A stretch of 58,592 nt of DNA from Atopobiaceae bacterium (GTDB lineage: Bacteria; Actinomycetota; Coriobacteriia; Coriobacteriales; Atopobiaceae): contig CADFJN010000015.1 in assembly GCA_902834555.1 (NCBI GenBank), positions 1 through 58,592 of the forward strand. Reading direction: 5' to 3'. This document shows positions 23,083 to 31,426 of the stretch, piece by piece (position 1 is the first letter of the stretch; the number at the start of each line of letters is the position of its first letter). The notes under the pieces were generated by a model that saw only the letters and a list, made by a program, of their open reading frames with translations, was not told where the DNA came from and did no database searches. A program made the translations under genes and the position numbers.

Positions 23083-25506
23083 GGCAGTACTCCTCTCGTT
23101 GGCGGCTGCCTCCGCGGCAGTCGCATTCTTGACCTCGGCCGCGGGTGAGACATCATGCTCCGCAACGGCCGGAATGACCTTGGTGTCAACAGACGCAGCG
23201 TCCTTCTCGTCCACCTGGCTGGGCTTCCAGGCAAACAGCCTGAGCGCGTTGGAGACAACAAACACGGACGAGAAGCCCATTGCCGCCGCCCCCACCATGG
23301 GGTTGAGCGTCACGCCCAGGGGCGAGAGCACGCCCATGGCCACGGGGATGCAGATCGCGTTGTAGAACAGCGCCCAGAACAGGTTCTGCCGGATGTCACG
23401 CATGGTGGCGTGGCTCAGCTCGATGGCGGTGGCAACGTCTGCCGGGTCGGAGTGCATGAGAACCACGTCTGCCGAGCTAATGGCAACGTCGGTACCGGCG
23501 CCAATGGCAATGCCCACGTCGGCGCGAGCAAGTGCCGGGGCGTCGTTGATGCCGTCACCCACCATGGCCACCTTGTGGCCCTGGCTCTGGAGCTCCCGGA
23601 CCTTCTGCTCCTTCTGGCTGGGAAGCACGCCGGCCACGACCTCGTCGACGCCCACCTGACGCGCCACCGCCTTAGCGGTCTTTGCCTGGTCGCCCGTGAG
23701 CATGATGGTGCGCACGCCCATGCGGCGCAGACGCGCCACGGCCGAGGCCGAGGTCTCCTTCACCACGTCCGCCACGCCGAGAAGCCCCAGCGCACGACCA
23801 CCGAGCGCAAAGTAGAGCGGCGTCTTTGCCTGGGCCGCAAGCTCGTCCGCCTGCGGGACGAGCGCCGAGACGTCCACGCCAGCGGACGCCATGAGGCGGG
23901 CGTTGCCTGCGATGGCGGGAGTGCCGTTGATCGTCGCGCGCACGCCACCGCCGGCGACCTGCTCGAAGTTTGCTGCGTCAACGGACGCGTCCGCGCCTGC
24001 ATATGCTTCGTCCACGTAGTCGCAGACGGCCTGCGCAAGCGGGTGCTCGCTCTTACGCTCGAGCGCGGCGGCAACGCGCGCAAGCTCGACCTCGTCCACG
24101 CCGGCAGCCAGGCGCACGTCGGTCACGCGCGGCTTACCCTCGGTGATGGTGCCGGTCTTGTCGAGCACCACGGTGTCCAGGACGCAGGCGCCCTCCAGGG
24201 CCTCGGCGCTCTTGATGAGGATGCCCACCTTGGCGCCGCGCTCCGTGCCTACCATGATTGCCGTAGGCGTGGCCAGGCCAAGTGCGCAGGGGCAGGAAAT
24301 GACCAGTACCGAGACGGCATGGTTGAACGCCGTCGCAAAATCGCCGGGGGCAAAGACTGCAATCCAACCCAGGAAGGTTACAGCGGCAATCGCCATGACA
24401 ACCGGGACAAAGACGCCGGCGATCTTGTCGGCCTGGCGCTCGATGGGCGCCTTGGAGCTTGTGGCCTCGTCCACGAGGCGGATGATGCTTGCAAGCGCCG
24501 TGTCGTCGCCAACGGCCGTGGCCTCCATGGCAAACCAGCCGCGCTGGCTCACGGTGGCACCGGTCACGCGGTCGCCCGCGCCCTTCTCGGCAGGCACCGG
24601 CTCTCCGGTGATGGCGGACTCGTCAATCGAGGCGGAACCCTCGCGAATGATGCCGTCGACCGGTACGGACTCCCCGGCGCGCACCACCACAATGTCTCCC
24701 ACGCGCACCTCGTCGGTAGGCACCTCGACCTCCTGGCCGTTGCGGCGCACGCGTGCCGTCTTGGGCGCGAGGTCCATGAGTGCGCTGATGGCAGAGGTTG
24801 TCTTGCCCTTGGCACGGGCCTCGAAATACTTGCCCAGCGTGATGAGCACAAGGATGGTGCCGGCCGAGTCAAAGTACAGCGAGTGCATCATGGCGTAGTG
24901 GGCGCCCTCGAGGTCCGTGGCACCAAGTGCCAGCGCCATCTGGTAGACCCCCACCAGACTGTAGGCGTAGCTCGCCGCAGACCCAATGGCGATGAGCGAG
25001 TCCATGTTGGGCGAGAGGTGCGAGAGTGTCTTAAACCCCATGACAAAGTAGCTGCGGTTGACAAAGAGCACGCAGGTGGCGAGAAGGAGCTGCGTCACCG
25101 CGGAGGCCATCATGCCCTGCATGCCGGCAAGGCCGGGAACCTCCGGCAAGCCAAGCATGGGACCCATGGCCAGGTAGAAGAGGGGCACGCCAAAGACGAT
25201 GGACCAGATGAGCTGCTTCTTCTTGGCCTCGATCGCCTTCTGAGCGCCCTCCCTGGGGTCGACGAACGAGCTGTGCGAGGCGGTGCCGCTTGCCTCCTGC
25301 CGCGGAGACGCGCCATAGCCTTCCTTCTCGATGGCCACGACCACAGCCTGCGCGGTCTTGGGGTTTCCGTCGTAATCGAGTTCCATCGAGTTCTTGAGCA
25401 GGTTGACGTTTGCCTCGCTGACGCCGGGCACGCCCGAGGCGGCCTTTCCAACCCGTGCCGAGCAGGCCGCGCAGGTCATGCCCGTAATGTCGAACGTTTG
25501 CTTCAT
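22876..25506 (-). CDS. copA: P1B-type copper-exporting ATPase with HMA domains at both ends
   Basis: 876 residues from ATG (MKQTFDITGMTCAACSARVG) with GAAGGGAAC upstream. N-terminal HMA (C12, C15), membrane helices, actuator TGEP (ITGEPVPAEKG), CPC metal motif in VISCPCALGLATP, phosphorylation motif DKTGTITEGKP, HP motif SEHPLAQAV, and MVGDGINDAPALA. It pumps Cu(I) out of the cytoplasm. After the last helices a linker rich in Ala, Val and Glu leads to a second HMA (C820, C823). A C-terminal HMA is unusual for CopA. It is transcribed with csoR, 74 bp downstream of it. Confidence 0.95.
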   Translation of the reverse strand: MKQTFDITGMTCAACSARVGKAASGVPGVSEANVNLLKNSMELDYDGNPKTAQAVVVAIEKEGYGASPRQEASGTASHSSFVDPREGAQKAIEAKKKQLIWSIVFGVPLFYLAMGPMLGLPEVPGLAGMQGMMASAVTQLLLATCVLFVNRSYFVMGFKTLSHLSPNMDSLIAIGSAASYAYSLVGVYQMALALGATDLEGAHYAMMHSLYFDSAGTILVLITLGKYFEARAKGKTTSAISALMDLAPKTARVRRNGQEVEVPTDEVRVGDIVVVRAGESVPVDGIIREGSASIDESAITGEPVPAEKGAGDRVTGATVSQRGWFAMEATAVGDDTALASIIRLVDEATSSKAPIERQADKIAGVFVPVVMAIAAVTFLGWIAVFAPGDFATAFNHAVSVLVISCPCALGLATPTAIMVGTERGAKVGILIKSAEALEGACVLDTVVLDKTGTITEGKPRVTDVRLAAGVDEVELARVAAALERKSEHPLAQAVCDYVDEAYAGADASVDAANFEQVAGGGVRATINGTPAIAGNARLMASAGVDVSALVPQADELAAQAKTPLYFALGGRALGLLGVADVVKETSASAVARLRRMGVRTIMLTGDQAKTAKAVARQVGVDEVVAGVLPSQKEQKVRELQSQGHKVAMVGDGINDAPALARADVGIAIGAGTDVAISSADVVLMHSDPADVATAIELSHATMRDIRQNLFWALFYNAICIPVAMGVLSPLGVTLNPMVGAAAMGFSSVFVVSNALRLFAWKPSQVDEKDAASVDTKVIPAVAEHDVSPAAEVKNATAAEAAANERSTAMEKKLNVEGMMCDHCVAHVTKALEGVPGVSSAKVSLADKNAVVEAAPEVTDEALVAAVKDAGYEATVA

Positions 25507-25580
25507 AGTGCTTAGTTCCCTTCGCCTTTGCGTCCCTGGGAGCAGGGAGGTGCAGTGCTTGGCCCCGCGGTGGGTGGGAC

Positions 25581-25910
25581 TCACATGAACTTCTTGAAGA
25601 GGCGCATGACCTCGTCGACAACCTCGGTGTCACCCGCCTGGATGCGCTCAACCACGCAGGTCTCGAGGTGGTCCTGCATGACCTCGCGGCTCACAGCCTT
25701 CACTGCGGACTCCACCGCCGCAAGCTGAGTCAGGACGTCTCCGCAGTAGCGGTCCTCCTCGACCATGGCCTTGACGCCGTTGAGCTGCCCGATGGCGCGG
25801 TTGATGCGGCAGGTGACATCGTGCTTGAGCTCCTCGGAGCGCGGCGTCTGCTTCATGTGGGCGCACGTCTTGGAATTTGTCCCGGCGCATGCGTGCTCGG
25901 TTGTCTCCAT
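25581..25910 (-). CDS. csoR: copper-sensing repressor CsoR
   Basis: 109 residues from ATG (METTEHACAG) after GGGAGCCAGC. All-helical DUF156 fold with the Cu(I) ligands C56, H81 and C85, the same 25- and 4-residue spacings as C36-H61-C65 of Mycobacterium CsoR. Cu(I) binding releases it from DNA, turning on csoR-copA. Operator-like GC-rich dyads lie 40-85 bp upstream. The N-terminal 20 residues hold extra Cys and His (HACAGTNSKTCAH), perhaps a second metal site. Confidence 0.93.
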   Translation of the reverse strand: METTEHACAGTNSKTCAHMKQTPRSEELKHDVTCRINRAIGQLNGVKAMVEEDRYCGDVLTQLAAVESAVKAVSREVMQDHLETCVVERIQAGDTEVVDEVMRLFKKFM

Positions 25911-25947
25911 GCTGGCTCCCTTCCTAAGTGCATCGGGGGAATCACAT

Positions 25948-25996
25948 ACTCCCCTGGGGCATCTTCTACCATGAGACAATATACCCCTTTGGGGTA
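25948..25996 (-). promoter_or_regulatory. CsoR operator boxes
   Basis: TACCCCTTTGGGGTA (25982-25996) is a perfect dyad of the CsoR-box type. A second, weaker one, CCCCTGGGG with flanking ACT/CAT, is at 25951-25959. Both precede csoR and sit around the region where its promoter must lie. Confidence 0.75.
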
Positions 25997-26026
25997 CCAG
26001 TCAAACGAGAAGGTTGCGTTTGCGAC

Positions 26027-26168
26027 CGCTACACATTCGAGTGCGAATGCGTAGCGCGCCCAGGTCGTTACACGTTCGGACGGCGATTGTGTGACAGTTC
26101 GCTACACGTTCGGACGCCGATTGTGCATCGACCTGCGCGGGTCACAGATTCGAGCACGATTGTGTGGC
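26027..26168. repeat. cluster of covarying hairpins family D, second cluster
   Basis: Four units: CGCTACACATTCG...GCGTAGCG (26027-26056), GTTACACGTTCGG...GTGTGAC (26067-26095), GCTACACGTTCGG...TGTGCATCG (26101-26130) and GTCACAGATTCG...TGTGTGGC (26141-26168). They match the cluster at 21649. Next to them GCAACYCCGGCCCCGGCG is directly repeated (about 26168-26215). No gene in 25997-26230. Confidence 0.7.
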
Positions 26169-26230
26169 GCAACTCCGGCCCCGGCGTGGCCCAGGCGCAA
26201 CCCCGGCCCCGGCGTAGCTTCGGCGCTGGC

Positions 26231-27694
26231 CTACTCCACCACGTCTGGCTCCACGGCGTTGGCTGGGTCTCCCTCGTCATGCTCCGCAGGGACCGAGCCC
26301 GCGTCAGAGCCACCCTCCCTCGCTTGTGCCTGCGCGGCCTCCTCAAACGCCGCCTTCATGGTCTTGTTGCCTCGGGTGAGGCGCCTGATGGTGAGGTCCT
26401 CCGCCTTGTCGTTGGCAAGCCGCAGCTGGTTTTTGGACTTGGTGAGGCTCTCCTTCACCTTCTGCAGCGACGCAATGGAGCGGTCTATCTGCTCTATTGC
26501 CTCCGAGAAGCGCTTGGAGGCCTGCTCGTAGTTGCGTCCAAAGCCCTGCTTGAACTTCTCGAGCTTCTCCTCGAAGTTTGTCACGTCGAGGTTCTGCTGG
26601 CGCACCTCGGCAAGCTCGCGCCGAGCCGAGACCGCGTTCAGACCGGCGTTTCTCAGCAGGCTGATGATTGGCAGGAAGAACTGCGGGCGCACCACGTACA
26701 TCTTGGGGTAGCGATACGAGACGTCCACGATGCCCGCGTTGTAGAGCTCGCTCTCGGGCTCGAGCGTAGAGACGAGAACGGCGTACTCGCAATGCTTGTT
26801 GCGACGGTCCCGGTCGAGCTTGGCAAAGTGGTCCTCGTTGCGCTTGCGGTTCACGGAGTTGTCGTCCTCGTTCTTCATGTCGAACATGATCGAGACAATC
26901 TCTGTGCCAGACTCGTCGCACTCCCTAAAGACGTAGTCCCCCTTGCTGCCGTCGACCACGTCGTTGTCCTTGTGGAACTCCGCACGCGGGAACGCCATCA
27001 TGCGCACCTTGTTGAACTCGGACTCGCAATGCTGCTCCAGGGTCTCGCCGATGAGCTTGACCGAGAGGCGCGAGCGCTGGTTCTTGATGCGCTCAATCTC
27101 GTCGTCCCGGTCGCGAATCTCTTGGTCCTTGTACTTCTCCTGCTCGACCAGGCGCTGGTTGAGAACGGCAATCTCCTGGTCCTTCTTGGCCGAGACCTCC
27201 TGCACCTGCGACTGCAGCTCGACCAGGCGACGGTCGCGCTCGGCGGTGGCGCGCGTCACGGCGAGCTCACGAGCGCCCTTGGCCTGCTCTTCCTGCGCGC
27301 GGAGCTGCTCGGTGAGGCGCGCGATGCTGGCATCCCTCTGGGCAAGCTGCTCCGCGGACTCCTGCTGCGCGGCCGCAAGCTTCTGCGCTGCCGCATCCTG
27401 CGCCCGCGCAAGGAGCTCCTGTGCGCTCTTCTCGGCAGTGGCCTGCTGCACCTTGGCCGCGGCCTGCGCCTGCTCAAGCTGCGAGGAGAGCTTGGCAACC
27501 TCCGCACGCAGCGCCTCCTGGGCCTTTGCGCGTGCCGCCTCCACGGCAGCCGCCTCGCGCTGCTCCATGAGGGCGCGCTGCTCGTCCAGCTGGCGCTTAA
27601 ACTCGGCGTCGCGCACCTGCTGCAGAATCTGCGCGTAGCCCGCCTCGTCCACCTGGAAGACCTTCCCGCAGTTGGGACACTTTATCTCGGCCAT
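26231..27694 (-). CDS. DUF2130 coiled-coil protein with N-terminal zinc ribbon
   Basis: 487 residues. The N-terminal half-ribbon IKCPNCGKVFQVDE is followed by a long coiled coil (about 30-240, Ala/Gln/Glu-rich) and the DUF2130 core (VKLIGETLEQHCESEFNKVR, YVFRECDESGTEIVSIMFDMKNED, NKHCEYAVLVSTLEPESELYNAGIVDVS, MYVVRPQFFLPIISLL). The core has a D...E..K layout (MFDMKNED) that recalls a restriction-endonuclease-like nuclease fold; this is my inference, and the family function is not established. Start ATG after GGAGGTCCC. Monocistronic by context, with repeats on both sides. Confidence 0.85.
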   Translation of the reverse strand: MAEIKCPNCGKVFQVDEAGYAQILQQVRDAEFKRQLDEQRALMEQREAAAVEAARAKAQEALRAEVAKLSSQLEQAQAAAKVQQATAEKSAQELLARAQDAAAQKLAAAQQESAEQLAQRDASIARLTEQLRAQEEQAKGARELAVTRATAERDRRLVELQSQVQEVSAKKDQEIAVLNQRLVEQEKYKDQEIRDRDDEIERIKNQRSRLSVKLIGETLEQHCESEFNKVRMMAFPRAEFHKDNDVVDGSKGDYVFRECDESGTEIVSIMFDMKNEDDNSVNRKRNEDHFAKLDRDRRNKHCEYAVLVSTLEPESELYNAGIVDVSYRYPKMYVVRPQFFLPIISLLRNAGLNAVSARRELAEVRQQNLDVTNFEEKLEKFKQGFGRNYEQASKRFSEAIEQIDRSIASLQKVKESLTKSKNQLRLANDKAEDLTIRRLTRGNKTMKAAFEEAAQAQAREGGSDAGSVPAEHDEGDPANAVEPDVVE

Positions 27695-27785
27695 GGGACC
27701 TCCTTTGGCGATGTTCCTGCATAAAGGGTACACGGCCCGCGCGACACAAATAAGCGAGACAGAGAAGCATGGCGGGATTCGCGGC

Positions 27786-27858
27786 TTGTTACCGGCACGT
27801 TCTCCTTCGCTCTCGCCAACTGGCCAAATGCACGCGCTGCTCAACGGCCCGGTAACAA
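27786..27858. repeat. conserved-core palindrome (TTGTTACCGG arms), copy 1
   Basis: TTGTTACCGG...CCGGTAACAA bounds 73 bp, with the core CAACTGGCCAAATG at 27817-27830, the exact centre. Confidence 0.75.
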
Positions 27859-27879
27859 CAAGCGGAAGGGGTTTGTTCC

Positions 27880-27952
27880 TTGTTGCCGGCCCGTGGCAAG
27901 CTTCTCTCGCCAACTGGCCAAATGTCCGCGCTGCTCAACGGGCCGGTAGCAA
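27880..27952. repeat. conserved-core palindrome (TTGTTGCCGG arms), copy 2
   Basis: TTGTTGCCGGCCCGT...ACGGGCCGGTAGCAA, again 73 bp, with the same core. Relative to copy 1 both arms changed (A:T to G:C), keeping the pairing. Confidence 0.75.
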
Positions 27953-27972
27953 CGGGGGCAACTGGCCACCAC

Positions 27973-28045
27973 TTATTACCGGCCCGTAGACTGGCGGGGA
28001 AGTTTCCGCAGGACTCGAGCATTTCTCCCTTCGGCCCGGTAACAA
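27973..28045. repeat. conserved-core palindrome (TTATTACCGG arms), copy 3, other core type
   Basis: TTATTACCGGCCCG...CGGCCCGGTAACAA, 73 bp, but the centre carries, on the minus strand, TCCTGCGGAAACTT rather than the AACTGG version. So the same arms occur with both core types. The 27695-28104 gap has no gene. Confidence 0.7.
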
Positions 28046-28104
28046 CGGTTGCAATGGCAGCCTCAAGGACTCCGCACGGCCGCACAACGTGAGACAGCGA
28101 GACA

Positions 28105-28142
28105 AAGAAAACGCGGCGGGAGCCCAGGGGCCCTCGCCGCGT
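28105..28142 (-). terminator. intrinsic terminator of the HtrA gene
   Basis: On the minus strand ACGCGGCG...CGCCGCGT, with an internal GGGCCCCTGGGCTCCC, is followed by TTTTCTTTG; 32 bp past the stop. Confidence 0.75.
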
Positions 28143-28173
28143 GTGGTGTGGCGGTGCTTGTGCAGATGCTGGC

Positions 28174-29838
28174 CTAGGCAGCCCAGCCCTCAGCCGAGAG
28201 CGTGGTTGCCTCGGCACCGGTCGAGTAGCTCGCGCCGCTGCCGGTGGTGTAGGAGCCGGTGGAGTTCTGGCGCTGCTGCATGCGCTCCTCAATCCACTGC
28301 TCAAGCTCGTCCTGCGTGGTGCCGTTGCCGGTGCTGTTGTCGTTCAGGCCGGTGCCGTTGCCATTCAGGCCAATGCCGTTCCCGGTAGTGCTGTTAGAGG
28401 AGGAGTTCTCCTGCTCGCGCTGAGCCTGGAGAGCCTCGTCGGAGCCAAGCGTCACCGTCAGGTCCTTGGTATCGTTGCCACGCACGACAGTCACGGTGAC
28501 GGTGTCGCCAATGTCATGCGAGCGCACCGCAAGGACCATGCCGTCGGCGGAGGTGATTGCCTCGCCGTCCATGGCAACGATGATGTCGCCCTTCTGGATG
28601 CCGGCCTGGTCGGCAGGACCACCAGAGACGACCTCGGCAACGTAGGCGCCCTGGTTCACGGAGAGTCCGTTGGAGCGGGCGTTCTGGGCGTTCACGGTCT
28701 GCATCGAGAGGCCGATGTAGGCATGCGTGACCTCCTCGCCGCTAATGATCTTGTCGGCAATCTTGATGGCGTAGTTGCCGGGGATGGCAAAGCCGATGCC
28801 CGCGAAGGACTCAGTCGAGGACGAGTAGAGCGTAGAGATGCCCACGAGCTGGCCCTGATCGTTCACGAGTGCGCCGCCGGAGTTGCCGGGGTTGATAGCA
28901 GCGTCAACCTGGATGAGGTTGGTGTAGATGGTGTCGCCCGAGCTGGACTGCAGGAGCTCGTTGCGGTACAGCGCAGAGACGATGCCCTCGGAGACGGACT
29001 GGTCGAGGCCAAACGGGCTGCCAATGGTCATGACCCAGGAGCCAACGTTGAGCTGGGAGGAGTCGCCCACCTCGATGGGGGTCACGGAGTCACCGTTGAG
29101 GTCGGCCTTGATGACCGCGAGGTCGGAGGAGGAATCGGAGCCAACCACGCTGGCCTCGTAGCTCTTGCCGCTAATGGTCACGCTGACGGAGGTGGCACCG
29201 TCAATCACGTGGTAGTTCGTGAGAATGTCGCCGTCCGTGTCGAGAATGACGCCGGAGCCAAGACCCTCACCGCTGTCGGTAGTGACATTCACCGAGACCA
29301 CGGAGGGCATGGCCTTTGCGGCCACGGCCTCTGCCGTCGACGCGTCGGCGTCGCTCGACGTGATGTTGATGGTGCCGTTGCTCGAACTGGAGCCACCCGA
29401 GGAGGAACTGGAGCCCGCAGTTGTGGAGGGCTTGCCAAAGAAGCCCGTGAGGCTCAGCACGAGCACCACGACGAGCGCTGCCACAACTCCAGAGATCGCA
29501 CCTGCAGCGATGGGCTTGCTCACGCCGGCCTTCTTATCCTTGCCTGGCTTGTCTCCGCCGTTGCCCACGCCGCCGTTGCCGCCCGCTGCGGGCTGCACTG
29601 GCTGAGGCTGCTGCGTCGTCTGCCCCGCCTGCGAGCCGCCCTGCTGGCCTGCGCCAACGTAGCCGGCGCTTGGCGAGTACGCCGCGCCCTTGCCGCCATA
29701 GTTTGCATAGTCATAGCTCTGCGTAGGCTGTGCCTGCGTGGGCTGTACCTGCGTGGGCTCCGTGCCCTGGTTCTGCTGAGGGGCCGAACCGGCGCCGGTC
29801 ATACCCTCGCCAGGCTTGCCCGTGGAATAGTCTGCCAT
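28174..29838 (-). CDS. membrane-anchored HtrA/DegP-type serine protease with PDZ domain
   Basis: 554 residues. Residues 1-105 are a cytoplasmic Pro/Gln/Gly-rich tail; one membrane helix at about 109-133 (AAGAISGVVAALVVVLVLSL) is followed by a Ser-rich linker. The trypsin-like domain (about 165-360) has His in NYHVIDG, Asp in SSDLAVIKA and Ser in INPGNSGGAL. The PDZ domain (375-465) has AYIGLSMQTV and GPADQAGIQKGDIIVAMDG. The C-terminus is low complexity (Asn/Gly/Thr). It degrades or refolds damaged proteins outside the membrane. Start ATG 1 kb from any other gene. A strong terminator follows. Confidence 0.93.
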   Translation of the reverse strand: MADYSTGKPGEGMTGAGSAPQQNQGTEPTQVQPTQAQPTQSYDYANYGGKGAAYSPSAGYVGAGQQGGSQAGQTTQQPQPVQPAAGGNGGVGNGGDKPGKDKKAGVSKPIAAGAISGVVAALVVVLVLSLTGFFGKPSTTAGSSSSSGGSSSSNGTINITSSDADASTAEAVAAKAMPSVVSVNVTTDSGEGLGSGVILDTDGDILTNYHVIDGATSVSVTISGKSYEASVVGSDSSSDLAVIKADLNGDSVTPIEVGDSSQLNVGSWVMTIGSPFGLDQSVSEGIVSALYRNELLQSSSGDTIYTNLIQVDAAINPGNSGGALVNDQGQLVGISTLYSSSTESFAGIGFAIPGNYAIKIADKIISGEEVTHAYIGLSMQTVNAQNARSNGLSVNQGAYVAEVVSGGPADQAGIQKGDIIVAMDGEAITSADGMVLAVRSHDIGDTVTVTVVRGNDTKDLTVTLGSDEALQAQREQENSSSNSTTGNGIGLNGNGTGLNDNSTGNGTTQDELEQWIEERMQQRQNSTGSYTTGSGASYSTGAEATTLSAEGWAA

Positions 29839-30057
29839 GGAAACGTCCCATCCTTCGTCTGTGGCGGCCCACCGGGGCCGTCCTGCTTACGACTGTGAAT
29901 GTACCCCGTTACGCCAAGGGTGCCGCGTTTGGCGCTGTATCGCCACGCCTGCGCAACAAGTCTTTTGTGTTCCTGAAAACCCAGCGGAGCGAGACGCCCC
30001 TTCACTGTCCGTAACCTCCTGAGCCCGCGCCCAGCCCCCCGCTCCCTCTCCTTCTGC

Positions 30058-30139
30058 ATTCTTTATCGGAATCTGAGAATCGCAATTCTCGCGACCTGCG
30101 GAAATGTCGAATCCGGTTCTCAAATACCGCTAAAGAACG
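30058..30139. repeat. conserved-core palindrome (CGTTCTTTAGCGG arms), copy at 30.1 kb
   Basis: ATTCTTTATCGG...TCTGAGAA pairs with TTCTCAAATACCGCTAAAGAACGG read backwards; centre CGACCTGCGGAAATG. Same arms as the element at 10934. Confidence 0.7.
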
Positions 30140-30235
30140 GCTGGAGGGGCGGCAGGTACGGGCATGCAGCAGGCCTCGGAGCCCGTTGGCCCTCTCTGCA
30201 ACTTTTGGCTCGGGAGGCCAGGGTCTCTCGGCAGA

Positions 30236-30313
30236 TTTATTGCACGAAATTTCCTGATGCGAGGATAGCCAACTGGTAAAACGCCAGTATTACAGGAAAT
30301 ATCGCGCAATAAT
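30236..30313. repeat. conserved-core palindrome (ATTATTG arms), copy at 30.2 kb
   Basis: TTTATTGCACGAAATTTCCTG...CAGGAAATATCGCGCAATAAT (arms given in part), with CCAACTGGTAAAACG in the centre. The rest of 29839-30489 includes short GAGACGAGC/GAGCAAGAC tandem repeats at 30315-30385 and no gene. Confidence 0.75.
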
Positions 30314-30489
30314 TTGAAACGAGACGAGCGGAGCAAGACGAGCAGAGCGAGACAAGCGGAGCCAGGCGAGCAGAGCGAGACGAGCAGCCTCCTCGCAGCC
30401 GCCAGCGTGCAGCCGGCTGCGAACCAACACCAAAAAGGGGCCGCCTCGCAGCAGCCCCCGGCAACTCAATCTATCCCCAAACGCCAAGC

Positions 30490-31164
30490 CTACACGCGGA
30501 AGAGGTACCCCACGCCGCGGATGGTAACGATGTGCGCCGCGACCTGTGGGCCAACCTTGGAGCGCACTCGACGAATGTGCACGTCGACGGTTCGCGTACC
30601 GCCGCAGTACTCGAAGCCCCACACGCGGTGCAGCAGCGTCTCGCGCGAGTACGCGCGCGACGGGTGCGTGGCCAGAAACGACAGGAGCGAGTACTCCATG
30701 AGCGTGAGGTCAACGGGCTTCTCGTCAATGTAGACCTGGTAGGTGGCAAGGTTGATGGTCATGTTGTCCACGGTCACGATGTCCGCGGGAGCGCTCTCCT
30801 CGCCCGGCCACAGCAGAAGCGAGCAGCGAACCTCAAGCTCGTCGACACCGGCCGTGGAGAGAATGAAGTCGTTCTTGCCCTGCGTGGGCATGCGCATGGT
30901 GGAGAGCTTGTCCGGATCCTGCACCAGCAGCATGGGGATAAAGCCGTTCTCGGCAACAAAGGAATCCACGGCGTTGAGGGTGTCCTGGGACATACCGTCC
31001 GCATCGAGAATAACGAGGTCAAACTCGTGCCCAGAAGAAACTGCCTGCGAGAACGTCTCCTCGTTTGCAAGGGCAATGGAGACGTCGATGGCATGGGAAA
31101 GCTCGCGCATGCGGTCGTGCAGGCGCGTGGTACCAGATATGAGCAGGATGTTCTTGTGATGCAC
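30490..31164 (-). CDS. OmpR/PhoB-type winged-helix regulator with degenerate receiver
   Basis: 224 residues from a GTG start (VHHKNILLISGT) with CAGGGGG upstream; a longer frame to 31230 is unlikely. Residues 1-115 resemble a receiver: the strand LVILDADG has the phospho-acceptor-like Asp, but the acidic pair normally at the end of strand 1 is missing (ISGT). Residues 125-222 form the winged helix (VDLTLMEYSLLSFLATHPSRAYSRETLLHRVWG, RTVDVHIRRVRSKVG, IVTIRGVGYLF). No histidine kinase is adjacent. It may act without phosphorylation. Confidence 0.85.
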   Translation of the reverse strand: MHHKNILLISGTTRLHDRMRELSHAIDVSIALANEETFSQAVSSGHEFDLVILDADGMSQDTLNAVDSFVAENGFIPMLLVQDPDKLSTMRMPTQGKNDFILSTAGVDELEVRCSLLLWPGEESAPADIVTVDNMTINLATYQVYIDEKPVDLTLMEYSLLSFLATHPSRAYSRETLLHRVWGFEYCGGTRTVDVHIRRVRSKVGPQVAAHIVTIRGVGYLFRV

Positions 31165-31282
31165 TCTAGCCCCCTGCCGGTTGGTCAAAGCTATTGCAGC
31201 TTGTTCATAGTCCAGAAAACAGAGTAGCACAGCCGCGCACGTGGCTAGCGAGCCTCAACAAAATCCAAACGAGACGCAGCTA

Positions 31283-31325
31283 GAAGGGGGCGCCGCACGC
31301 GGCTGCAGCCGATACGACGCCCCCA
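31283..31325 (-). terminator. hairpin past the amino-acid ABC operon
   Basis: GGGGGCGCC...GACGCCCCC stem, with TTCTAG after it on the minus strand; about 100 bp beyond the ATPase stop. Another inverted repeat GGGACA...TGTCCC is at 31350-31376. Confidence 0.45.
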
Positions 31326-31426
31326 ACTCACAAACTGTGCACATATCTTTGGGACAGTTTAAGGCAAACATTGTCCCTAAAATACCAATATGAGCAGGCC
31401 ACGACAGCCGCGGTGCGAGCCCTTCG

